Notes under the pieces: model-generated
Seen by the model: the letters and a program-made list of their open reading frames with translations, nothing else
Told to the model about the DNA's origin: nothing
Databases searched by the model: none
Origin: Cybelea sp963824595
GTDB lineage: Bacteria; Vulcanimicrobiota; Vulcanimicrobiia; Vulcanimicrobiales; Vulcanimicrobiaceae
Assembly (NCBI GenBank): GCA_963824595.1
Contig: CAWGPY010000002.1
Span: forward strand, 564,478-628,477
Length of the DNA: 64,000 nt
Direction: 5' to 3'
Translations under genes and position numbers: made by a program
In this document: positions 25,907-33,463 of the stretch, in pieces
Layout of the letters: each line of letters starts with the position of its first letter
How positions within the stretch are numbered: position 1 is the stretch's first letter

Positions 25907-28425
25907 CGGATCGAAAGCCGCTCTTCATCAGCAGAGCGGGCGCCGACGCCGACGTTGCGGCCGCGATCGGCGCGACGCTCGAAGCCGCGGGCCACACGGT
26001 CATACTGCAGCAGTGGGATTTCGCCAACCGTAACTTCATGGAGCGCATGCACGCGGCGCTCACGGAGGGAGCGCGCGTGGTGGCGCTGCTCTCGCCGGAG
26101 TACCTGCGCAGCGCGCACTGCCAGGCCGAGTGGCAGAACGCGATCGCGGGCGATCCGCTCAACGAACGAAGCCGGCTGATTCTGCTGCGCGTGGCCGAGT
26201 GCGAGCCGCCCGGCCTCTTGAGCGGGCTCGCGTACTGGGATCTCGTTCCGGTGCGCGACAACCCCGCGCTGCTGGAAGAGATCGTACGCGACGCCGTGCG
26301 CGAGGGGCGGCGCGATGCCGTGCCGAGCGCGCCCCAGTGGCGCGCGCCGCGCTCGATCGCCGACGCCGACGCGATCCGGCCGGTGTCGAGCTTCAGCGGC
26401 CGCGACGACGAGCTGCGCGCCGTCGGCGACGCACTCGATGCCGACGGGGCGGTTGCCGCGGTCTGCGGCTTGGGCGGCGCCGGCAAGTCGTCGCTCGCGC
26501 GCGAGTACGCGTGGCGCAACCGCGAGCGCTACGCCGTAGTGTGGTGGCTCAACGCCCAGACCGACGACGCCGTCGTTGACTCGCTGCTGCGCCTGGGCGC
26601 GCTCTTCGTTCGCGGCATCGACCAGCTGGCCGACCGGCGCGCGGCCGCGCGGCAGGTCACCGGCTCGGTGCTGCACGGCTTCGCGAAGCCCGTGCTGCTG
26701 ATCTTCGACAATCTCGACGACGAGCGGATCCTTCGCGCCTGGCTGCCGCGCAGCGGGGCGCGTGGGCTGGTGACGTCGCGCAACGCGGCGTGGGGTTCCG
26801 ACGTCACCGCGATCGCGCTGCGGCCGTGGCCGCGCGAGACCGCGGCGGAGTATCTGCGGCGAGAGAGCGGACGCGCCGATCTCACCGACGACGACGCGCG
26901 AGCCCTCGCCGACGCGTTGGGAGCGCTGCCGCTGGCGCTCTCGCACGCCGCGGCGTCGCTGCGCGACGTGCGCATGATGACGCCGCGGCGCTATCTCGAG
27001 CGGATCGAGCGGTATCTCGCCGAGGCGCCGCGGACGGCTGAGTATCCGCAGTCGGTCTTCGCCACCTACACCGCCGCGATCGCGCAGGCCGAGCAGCAGG
27101 CCGTGGGCGCTGCCGCGGTGCTGTCGTTCGCCGCGTCCTTCGCGCCCGACGCGATTCCCGACGAGCTGTTCCGCCAAGACGCGGCGCTCTATCCGCCGGG
27201 GTTTCCCGACGACGACCTGCGCGTGGACGACGCGCTCGGCGCGCTCGACCGCCTCTCGCTGCTCGCGTTTTCGCAGCAGTCCCGCGCGTATGCCATGCAC
27301 CGGCTGGTGCAGCTCGCGGCGCGCGATCGCGTCGACGGCGCGGCGTGGGCATCGGCGGCGGTGGCGGCGGCCGATGCCGCGTGGACAGGCGTGGAGTTCG
27401 AGGAGTGGCCGCAGTGCGAACGGCTGGTGGCGCACGCGCGCGCCGCGCTCGAGCGGCTGCCCGACGAGGCGGCGACCGCGGCCGCCGCGCGGCTGGAGGC
27501 GGCGTGCGCCGTGTATTTGCGCGAACGCGCCGACTACGCAGCGGCGGAGGCGCTGCAGGCGCGCGCGCTCGCGCTGCGCGAGCGGATCTTCGGGGCCGAG
27601 CATCCCGAGGTTGCCGTCAGCTTGAACGAGCTGGGCATCGCGTACGGCGCGCAGGGCAAATACGACGACGCCAACCGGTGCTATCTGCGGGCGCAGGCAA
27701 TCCTGGAGAAGGCGTTTGGGCCCGAACACCGCGACGTTGCCGTGAGCTTGAACAGCCTCGGCTGCTCGTATTACGAACAGGGTCGCTACGAGGAAGCGGC
27801 CGGGGCGATCGCGCGGGCGCTCGCGATCTGGGAGACGACGCTCGGCGCCGAGCACAGCAACGTCGCGCGGGCGCTGGGCAACTTGGCCGGCGCGCATTAC
27901 GCGCGGGGCCGCTACGACGAGGCCGAGCCGCTGGCGCGGCGCGCGCTGGAGCTGACGGAGCGCGCGCACGGGCCGGACCATCCCAGCGTCGGAATCTACT
28001 TGAACAACGTCGCCGAGATGGAGTATCGCCTGGGCCGGTACGACGAGGCGGAACTGCTGCTGGCGCGAGCGCTGACGCTGTGGGAGCGGACGCTCGACGC
28101 GGGTCATCCCGACGTCGCGATCACGCTGAACGTGCTCGGCGAGGTCCGCGAGGCGCAGGGACGACTCGCCGACGCGGAGGACGCGCACGCGCGCGCGCTT
28201 GCGATCCGGGAGAAGGCGCTCGGGCCGAATCATCCTGCCGTGGCGACGAGCCTGGAGGGGCTGGCCAGCGCGTACCGGGGGCAAGAACGCTATGCGGAGG
28301 CCGGGTCGCTGCTGGCGCGCGCACTCGCGATTCGAGAGCGGGCGCTGGGCGAGCGGCACGACCTCACGGCGGCGACGCGCGACGCGCTGCGCGCCGTTGA
28401 AGCGATCGTCACGTCGCGGTCATGA
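25903..28425 (+). CDS. TIR-NB-ARC-TPR protein with apparent AUA start
   Basis: The protein begins with a TIR domain (KPLFISRAGADADVA ... ALLSPEYLRSAHCQAEW, with Glu76 as candidate catalytic residue). An NB-ARC ATPase follows (CGLGGAGKSS with Lys195, LLIFDNLDD with Asp269, GLVTSRN, LGALPLALSHAA). The rest is kinesin-light-chain-type TPR repeats from about residue 540 to the end. The domain order mirrors plant NLR immune receptors. No ATG, GTG or TTG lies before the TIR: ATA 25903 overlaps the upstream TAG as ATAG and has GGAG 8 bases upstream. CTG 25873 is an alternative. The first canonical ATG (26038) would remove the first 45 residues of the TIR. Confidence 0.82.
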   Translation: MADRKPLFISRAGADADVAAAIGATLEAAGHTVILQQWDFANRNFMERMHAALTEGARVVALLSPEYLRSAHCQAEWQNAIAGDPLNERSRLILLRVAECEPPGLLSGLAYWDLVPVRDNPALLEEIVRDAVREGRRDAVPSAPQWRAPRSIADADAIRPVSSFSGRDDELRAVGDALDADGAVAAVCGLGGAGKSSLAREYAWRNRERYAVVWWLNAQTDDAVVDSLLRLGALFVRGIDQLADRRAAARQVTGSVLHGFAKPVLLIFDNLDDERILRAWLPRSGARGLVTSRNAAWGSDVTAIALRPWPRETAAEYLRRESGRADLTDDDARALADALGALPLALSHAAASLRDVRMMTPRRYLERIERYLAEAPRTAEYPQSVFATYTAAIAQAEQQAVGAAAVLSFAASFAPDAIPDELFRQDAALYPPGFPDDDLRVDDALGALDRLSLLAFSQQSRAYAMHRLVQLAARDRVDGAAWASAAVAAADAAWTGVEFEEWPQCERLVAHARAALERLPDEAATAAAARLEAACAVYLRERADYAAAEALQARALALRERIFGAEHPEVAVSLNELGIAYGAQGKYDDANRCYLRAQAILEKAFGPEHRDVAVSLNSLGCSYYEQGRYEEAAGAIARALAIWETTLGAEHSNVARALGNLAGAHYARGRYDEAEPLARRALELTERAHGPDHPSVGIYLNNVAEMEYRLGRYDEAELLLARALTLWERTLDAGHPDVAITLNVLGEVREAQGRLADAEDAHARALAIREKALGPNHPAVATSLEGLASAYRGQERYAEAGSLLARALAIRERALGERHDLTAATRDALRAVEAIVTSRS

Positions 28426-28444
28426 GCCGTTCACGACGGCGCGG

Positions 28445-28450
28445 TATGCT
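28445..28450 (+). promoter_or_regulatory. Candidate -10 element of the DUF6582-like gene
   Basis: TATGCT lies 6 bases before the ATG at 28457, a spacing expected for a leaderless transcript. The same hexamer is found 7 bases before the start of the VOC gene on the other strand (38669-38674). No Shine-Dalgarno is present. Confidence 0.4.
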
Positions 28451-28456
28451 TGCGCG

Positions 28457-28714
28457 ATGAACGTTACGTGGAAGCCCGTCGGCGAGACCGGCGTCGCGCG
28501 CGCGAAGCTCCCGGACAGCGCGTTTGCCTTCCCCATCGAGCGAAAGGAGCCCCTGACCGATGCCGATCACGTCCGCAGCGCGATCGCCCGCTTCGGCGAG
28601 GTGCGGGGCGTGACCGAGGGCGAGCGCGCGCAGGCGTTCGCGAACATCCGGGCGGCGGCCGGGTACTACGGCGTGAGCGTGACGGCGTCCAGCTGGCACG
28701 ACTTGGTCGCCTAG
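28457..28714 (+). CDS. Small DUF6582-like protein
   Basis: This 85-residue protein has the pattern KLPDSAFAFPIERKEPLTDADHVRSAIARF followed by a helix pair and a Gly-Val-x-Val end. It resembles the short DUF6582-type proteins found in many soil bacteria and phages. The function is unknown. It has no membrane helix or signal. The gene starts 31 bp after the TIR-NB-ARC-TPR gene but has its own candidate promoter, so it is probably not part of that cluster. Confidence 0.65.
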   Translation: MNVTWKPVGETGVARAKLPDSAFAFPIERKEPLTDADHVRSAIARFGEVRGVTEGERAQAFANIRAAAGYYGVSVTASSWHDLVA

Positions 28715-28761
28715 CGCCCGCCTCTCAGTAAACCTTACACATTCAGGTAGAGAATTGCCCC

Positions 28762-29322
28762 ATGAACAGAACGATTCTCGCGCTGGCGCTCGCGTTCGGC
28801 ATCGTGCCGCTCGGCGCGCTCGCCCAGGACGCGAACGCACCCGCTCCGACCTCCGACCAGCACCAGGCCATGCGCCAGGTGTTCCAGCAGTTCGCCCAGC
28901 AAGAGATGCAGCTCCACCAGCAGATGCGCATGCAGATGCTTGCGGCGCTGACGCCGGTCCATCGCCGGGCCGTGGCGGCTGCGATCGGCAACCTCGCGAT
29001 CGAAACCAACCCCGATCCGCAGGCCGCGGCCAAACAGCTCGACGCGATGCTCTCGCCCGGCGAGCGGCAGCGCGTCATCACCGCGCACACGGCGTTTGCC
29101 AACCAGAGCCGCGCGCTGCACGATCAGATGCGGGCGCAGATGCAGGCGAACATGCCCGCCGGCGCCCACGACGGCATGAAGCACGGCTCGATGAACGGCT
29201 GGATGGGCAACCATCCGATGGATGCCGGGACGCTCCTTCTGATGGGCCTCACGCCGCACCCCATGATGGGGATGATGGGCCACCCGTTCATGCATCCGAT
29301 GGAGGGGCCGCCGCCGCAGTAG
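28762..29322 (+). CDS. Secreted Met/His-rich protein
   Basis: The 186-residue protein has a signal peptide (cleavage after Ala-Leu-Ala) and a central region of long amphipathic helices rich in Gln and Met (QQEMQLHQQMRMQMLAALTP). The C-terminal tail is dense in Met, His and Gly (HPMMGMMGHPFMHPMEG). The helical part resembles periplasmic Spy/CpxP-like proteins. Met/His clusters often bind copper or silver. A periplasmic metal-binding or chaperone role is plausible but not shown. An MFS exporter gene follows after 14 bp in the same direction. Confidence 0.7.
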   Translation: MNRTILALALAFGIVPLGALAQDANAPAPTSDQHQAMRQVFQQFAQQEMQLHQQMRMQMLAALTPVHRRAVAAAIGNLAIETNPDPQAAAKQLDAMLSPGERQRVITAHTAFANQSRALHDQMRAQMQANMPAGAHDGMKHGSMNGWMGNHPMDAGTLLLMGLTPHPMMGMMGHPFMHPMEGPPPQ

Positions 29323-29336
29323 GGTAGAGCCAGTGC

Positions 29337-30551
29337 GTGACGCCAACGTCGTGGCGGCGCACGCTCTGGCTGATGGTGACGGTGCAGGCGCTGATGTCCT
29401 TCGCCTTCTCCGTCTCCGGCCCGTTTCTGCCGCTCTTCATCATTCAACTCGGCGTGAAGCCGATCGCGGCCGTCTCGGTGTGGGCCGGCGTCGTCGCGTC
29501 GGTCAACTTCTTGACCGCGGCGATCTTTTCGCCGATGTGGGGCGGCCTCGCCGACCGCACGGGACGCAAGGCGATGGTCGTTCGATCGTGCGTCGCCATC
29601 GCGGTCTTCACCGCGGTCGCGGGGCTCGTCGGCAACGTGTGGCAGCTGTTTGCCGTGCGCGCCGTGATGGGCGTCTTCAGCGGCTTCTCCGCCGCGGCGA
29701 TCGCGATGGTCGCCACGCAGGTTCCCGAGGAGAGCCTCGGCTTCTCACTCGGTTGGATGGCGACCGGCCAGCTCGCCGGCGCCCTCGCCGGCCCGCTCTT
29801 CGGCGGCTTTCTCGCCGACTCGCTGCACGACTACCGGCAGATCTTTTTCGCGACTGCGTTCTTCGCGCTCGCCGCCGCCCTGGTGTGCGTGCTCTTCGTG
29901 CGCGAGCACGCGCCGCCGCCCGGAAACCAGCGGATGCGCCCATCGTTCTTCGCGACGATGCACGAGATCGTGACGCACCCGCAGCTTGCGCCGATGTTCG
30001 TGGTGGTGCTGCTGGCGCAGGTGGTCGCGTTCGGCGTGCAGCCGGTCGTGCCGCTGTTCGTCCGCGCGCTGACGGGCAACGTGCCGTGGCTCGCCACGGC
30101 CGCCGGGCTCGCCTTCGCCGTGACCGGCCTGGCCGATCTGATCGCGTCGCCGTTCTTGGGCAAGCGCAGCGACCGCATCGGCTACCGCCGCGTGCTGCTC
30201 GTGTCGCTGATCGGCGTCGCCGCGTTTACGATTCCGCAGGCCTTCGCGCCGACGGTCGCCGCGTTCATCGCGCTGCGCTTCGGCGTCGGGCTGTTCCTGG
30301 GCGGCGTGCTGCCGACGGCCAACGCGCTGATCGGGCGGCTGTTCCCGCTGGAACGGCGCGGTACGGTGTTCGGCATCACGTCGAGCGCGACGTTCCTCGG
30401 CATGTTCGCGGGCCCGCTGCTGGGCGGCACGGTCGCGGCGCGCTTCGGCTTCGGGGCGGCCTTCGTGACGATCGGCGCGATGGCGCTGGCGAACTTCGCG
30501 TGGGTGGCGCTCAGCGTGCGGCGATCGCCGGCAGGCGCACCGATTCGCTGA
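29337..30551 (+). CDS. MFS transporter (drug-exporter type)
   Basis: The 404-residue protein has 12 predicted transmembrane helices and the MFS motif A in the loop between helices 2 and 3 (MWGGLADRTGRKAM), repeated weakly in the second half (FLGKRSDRIGYRRVL). Motif C-like glycine-rich sequence occurs in helix 5 (GQLAGALAGPLFGGFLAD). It is probably a proton-driven exporter of the multidrug/tetracycline group. The start is GTG. Its 3' end overlaps the convergent fRMsr gene by 41 bp. The substrate is unknown. Confidence 0.88.
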   Translation: MTPTSWRRTLWLMVTVQALMSFAFSVSGPFLPLFIIQLGVKPIAAVSVWAGVVASVNFLTAAIFSPMWGGLADRTGRKAMVVRSCVAIAVFTAVAGLVGNVWQLFAVRAVMGVFSGFSAAAIAMVATQVPEESLGFSLGWMATGQLAGALAGPLFGGFLADSLHDYRQIFFATAFFALAAALVCVLFVREHAPPPGNQRMRPSFFATMHEIVTHPQLAPMFVVVLLAQVVAFGVQPVVPLFVRALTGNVPWLATAAGLAFAVTGLADLIASPFLGKRSDRIGYRRVLLVSLIGVAAFTIPQAFAPTVAAFIALRFGVGLFLGGVLPTANALIGRLFPLERRGTVFGITSSATFLGMFAGPLLGGTVAARFGFGAAFVTIGAMALANFAWVALSVRRSPAGAPIR

Positions 30552-30993
30552 ACGCGCTCACCAGGCGCTCGATGCCGTCACGGTCGGCGCTCGAGAAGCG
30601 CGCGAGCTCGGGGCTGTCGCAATCGAACACGGCGACGAGCTCGCCGCCGGCCAAGATCGGCACCACGATCTCCGAGCGCGACGCCGCATCGCACGCGATG
30701 TGATCGTCGAAGGCGGCGACGTCGTCAACCACGACCGTCGTCTTGCGCGCCGCTGCAGCGCCGCAGACGCCGCGGGCCGCCGGCAGGCGCGAGCACGCGG
30801 GGCGGCCGGAGAACGGCCCGAGCACGAGCTCGCCCGAGGGCGTGGCGAGGTAGAAGCCGGCCCAGTTGATGCCGGCGAGCTCGTGACGCACGAACGCCGC
30901 GAAGTTGCCCGCGTTCGCCACGAAGTCGCTCTCGCCGGCGAGCAGCGCGCGCGCCTGGGTTTCGAGCAGTTCGTACGGCGCCCCCGAGCTCAC
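30511..30993 (-). CDS. Free methionine-(R)-sulfoxide reductase (GAF domain)
   Basis: The 160-residue protein is a GAF-domain enzyme of the fRMsr (YebR) family. All three conserved cysteines are visible: SGRPACSRLP, ARGVCGAA and DDHIACDAASRSE, with the ASRSEIVVP signature following the last. It reduces free methionine-R-sulfoxide in the cytoplasm, protecting against oxidative damage. The GTG start overlaps the stop of the upstream S51 peptidase gene, so the two are coupled. The gene is convergent with, and overlaps, the MFS gene. Confidence 0.9.
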   Translation of the reverse strand: MSSGAPYELLETQARALLAGESDFVANAGNFAAFVRHELAGINWAGFYLATPSGELVLGPFSGRPACSRLPAARGVCGAAAARKTTVVVDDVAAFDDHIACDAASRSEIVVPILAGGELVAVFDCDSPELARFSSADRDGIERLVSAFSESVRLPAIAAR

Positions 30994-31982
30994 AGCGAGT
31001 AGGGGTCGCGGCTGTAGATCGGGGTCTTCGCGCCGTCCACGGTGACGCTGACCCACGGATCCTGCGTGCGCTTGCGCAGCAGGTCGAAGTGCTCGCCGCT
31101 GCGGTGCACGTGCGAGACGAGCACGGTGTAGTTGAAGGGCTTGCCCGGAAGCAGACGCGGCTGCGCGCCGGCGCGCACGAGGTATGCGCCGCGGCCGCCA
31201 GGCCCGTTGAGCACGGTCGCGGTGCCGTCGGGATCCACGGCGACCGAGCTGGCCTGATCAATGCCGAGCGCGTACATCGGCGGCACGTTCGGCAGCACGC
31301 GATCGGCGATGATGCGCGCCAGGAAGACGATCATGCGCCCGAAGCGGTTGCGCACGACGAGGTGCGTGTCGGTGATCGTTCGCTCGAGCGACGGCCACGC
31401 GAAGAAGCCGGTGGTGAAGCTGATGCGCCGCTCGAGCGGGTCGTTCACCGCATCCTTGGTGTGCGTCTCGACGTTGAGCCGGTCGCCGGCCACCGAGTCG
31501 TAGATCACGGCGCCTTGAATCGCGAGCCCCGCACTGCCGCCGCCGACCACGCCGCCGCGCGCGTAAACGCGCTTAACCGCCGCGATGAGCGCCGTGCCCT
31601 TCCACGCCACGTAGTTCGCCTGGTCGCCGCCGGCGAAGAAGACGGCGTCGGCGCCGTCAACCACCTTGGCGACGGAGTCTACCTGCGAGCGCGAGGCGCA
31701 GGTGGGGATGAGCACCGTCTGCACCGACGCGAAGTTGCCGTATTTGTACCACGGCTTGTCGTAATAGTTGTTGTCGTAGGCGCGCAGCACCACGACGTTG
31801 CCCGCGCGGCGCGGCGTGTCGCCGGCGATGCGGCGGTGCAGCCACGCGAGCGAGGAGTTCGGCGCCTCCTCGCCGCCGCCGCCGTCGAGCAAGAGGCCGG
31901 GGCCGTGCAGGTGCGGCGTGGGCACGTAGTCGCCGAGGCGGGGAAAAAGCGTGATGGCGCAGGCAAGAATGGCGGCAAGCAT
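30990..31982 (-). CDS. Cyanophycinase-like S51 family peptidase, secreted
   Basis: The 330-residue protein has a short N-terminal hydrophobic signal and the S51 core. DAVFFAGGDQANYVAW is followed by GGVVGGGSAGLAIQGA, where the Ser of GxSAG is the expected nucleophile. Then comes a conserved region with Asp/His residues (ITDTHLVVRNRFGRM). S51 enzymes include cyanophycinase and alpha-aspartyl dipeptidase. Secretion suggests breakdown of extracellular cyanophycin or Asp-containing peptides. It is transcribed with the fRMsr gene through a GTGA overlap. Confidence 0.8.
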   Translation of the reverse strand: MLAAILACAITLFPRLGDYVPTPHLHGPGLLLDGGGGEEAPNSSLAWLHRRIAGDTPRRAGNVVVLRAYDNNYYDKPWYKYGNFASVQTVLIPTCASRSQVDSVAKVVDGADAVFFAGGDQANYVAWKGTALIAAVKRVYARGGVVGGGSAGLAIQGAVIYDSVAGDRLNVETHTKDAVNDPLERRISFTTGFFAWPSLERTITDTHLVVRNRFGRMIVFLARIIADRVLPNVPPMYALGIDQASSVAVDPDGTATVLNGPGGRGAYLVRAGAQPRLLPGKPFNYTVLVSHVHRSGEHFDLLRKRTQDPWVSVTVDGAKTPIYSRDPYSL

Positions 31983-32060
31983 CCGGCTTAGGTTGTACGC
32001 GTCCGGAGAGGGGCCTTCGCCGCGGGATGGGAAGGTGACGAACCGCGAGAGGAGGTCATC

Positions 32061-33026
32061 ATGCAACGCATCCTTCCACTGATTCTCTCGGCAGCGGTAC
32101 TCGCCGCCTGCGGGCAGTCCGTACCGTCCGGCCCGGCCGGCGCCACCGCCGGCGGCTTTCACCGGATGCGGCCCGCGGTGCCCGTCGTCGGCGGCTGTGC
32201 GATGTTCCCCGACGACAACCCGTGGAACGCCGACGTCTCCGGCTACCCGCTCGATCCCAACTCCGACGGCTACATCAAGGCGCTGCCGGGCAACCTGCAC
32301 CCGGACTTCGGCGAGAACCCGGACTACGGAATTCCGTTTAACATCGTGCCGCAGTCGCAGCCGGAAGTGCCGGTGCATTTTCACTACAAGTCGCAGAGCA
32401 ACAAGGGGCCCTATCCGATTCCGCCGGACGCGCAGATCGAAGGCGGCCGCCACTCGAAGGGCGACCGTCACGTGCTGGTGCTGCAGCAGGGCGCGTGCAA
32501 GCTCTACGAGATGTGGGACGCGTATCCGATCAATGGCGGCAAGAGCTGGCGCGCCGGATCGGGCGCGCTGTTCCATCTCGACTCGGACAAGCTGCGGCAC
32601 GACGGCTGGACCTCGGCCGACGCCGCGGGCCTTCCGATCCTCCCCGCGCTGATCAAGTGCGACGAGGTGCAGGCCGGCGAGATCGATCACGCGCTGCGCG
32701 TGACGTTCAAGAAAACGCAGGAGGGCTACATCCACCCCGCGACCCACTACGCGAGCGACAGCCGCGACAAGGACTTGCCGCCGATGGGCCTGCGCATTCG
32801 CATGAAGGCGTCGTACGACATCTCCGGGCTCTACGGGCAGGCCCGCGTGATCGCTCAGGCGATGAAGACCTACGGCATGTTCGTGGCCGATAACGGATCG
32901 AACTGGTACTTCCAAGGCGAGGGCGGCAAGAACTCGAGCTGTTGGAACGACGACGATCTGAACCAGCTCAAGAGCGTCCCCAACACCGCGTTCGAGGTGG
33001 TGCGGACCGGCAAGATCCGGCGATAG
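32061..33026 (+). CDS. Lipoprotein of unknown function
   Basis: A strong AGGAGG precedes the ATG by about 5 bases. The 321-residue product has a lipobox (LSAAVLAACG, Cys18). The mature protein contains FPDDNPWNADVSGYPLD, a pattern common in secreted proteins of Acidobacteria-like soil bacteria, and a conserved Trp/Tyr/His-rich middle (HFHYKSQSNKGPYPIP and CKLYEMWDAYPINGGKSW). I know of no enzymatic assignment. The gene diverges from the S51/fRMsr operon across a 78-bp gap. Confidence 0.75.
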   Translation: MQRILPLILSAAVLAACGQSVPSGPAGATAGGFHRMRPAVPVVGGCAMFPDDNPWNADVSGYPLDPNSDGYIKALPGNLHPDFGENPDYGIPFNIVPQSQPEVPVHFHYKSQSNKGPYPIPPDAQIEGGRHSKGDRHVLVLQQGACKLYEMWDAYPINGGKSWRAGSGALFHLDSDKLRHDGWTSADAAGLPILPALIKCDEVQAGEIDHALRVTFKKTQEGYIHPATHYASDSRDKDLPPMGLRIRMKASYDISGLYGQARVIAQAMKTYGMFVADNGSNWYFQGEGGKNSSCWNDDDLNQLKSVPNTAFEVVRTGKIRR

Positions 33027-33045
33027 TGCGGGCGGTTCGTTAGCG

Positions 33046-33456
33046 TTGGACTCTTACGCCGCCGCCCTGCTGCTCGGACTCGTCGCCGGCCTGCGGACGA
33101 TGACCGCGCCGGCCGTGCTGTGGCTCGTGCGCCATCGCTCGCCGGCGGCCTACGTGCTCGGCGCTTTCGCGCTGCTCGAGTTTGCGGGGGATCTCTATCC
33201 CAAAACGCCGCCGCGCACCGGCTTTGCCGGCCTGAGCGCGCGGCTCGTCAGCGGCGCGTTCTGCGGCTGGGTGGTGACGGCGTCGGCGGGCCGTCCGGCG
33301 GTCGCCGGCGCGGCGCTCGGCGCTGCGGCCGCCGCGCTCGGCGCATTCGGCGGCTTAGCGGCGCGGCGGCGCGCGACGGCCGCGATCGGGCCCGTTCCGG
33401 CCGCGCTGCTGGAAGACGCGATCGCGATTGCCGGCGCCGTCGCCGTCGTGATCTAG
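33046..33456 (+). CDS. DUF4126-like membrane protein
   Basis: The 136-residue protein begins at a TTG and has about four hydrophobic helices with an early GLVAGLRTMTAPAVL segment, typical of DUF4126-type small membrane proteins. The arrangement (LYPKTPPRTGFAGLSARLVSGAFCGW between helices) also fits that family. No function is established. It starts 19 bp after the lipoprotein gene and ends 7 bp before the convergent phosphoesterase gene. Confidence 0.65.
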   Translation: MDSYAAALLLGLVAGLRTMTAPAVLWLVRHRSPAAYVLGAFALLEFAGDLYPKTPPRTGFAGLSARLVSGAFCGWVVTASAGRPAVAGAALGAAAAALGAFGGLAARRRATAAIGPVPAALLEDAIAIAGAVAVVI

Positions 33457-33463
33457 ACGCCGA

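Noticed and set aside
25762..28359. A frame of about 865 codons antisense to the TIR-NB-ARC-TPR gene.
   Set aside because: It has periodic Arg/Ala sequence that mirrors the TPR repeats and no recognisable motif, and the plus-strand gene has clear domains.
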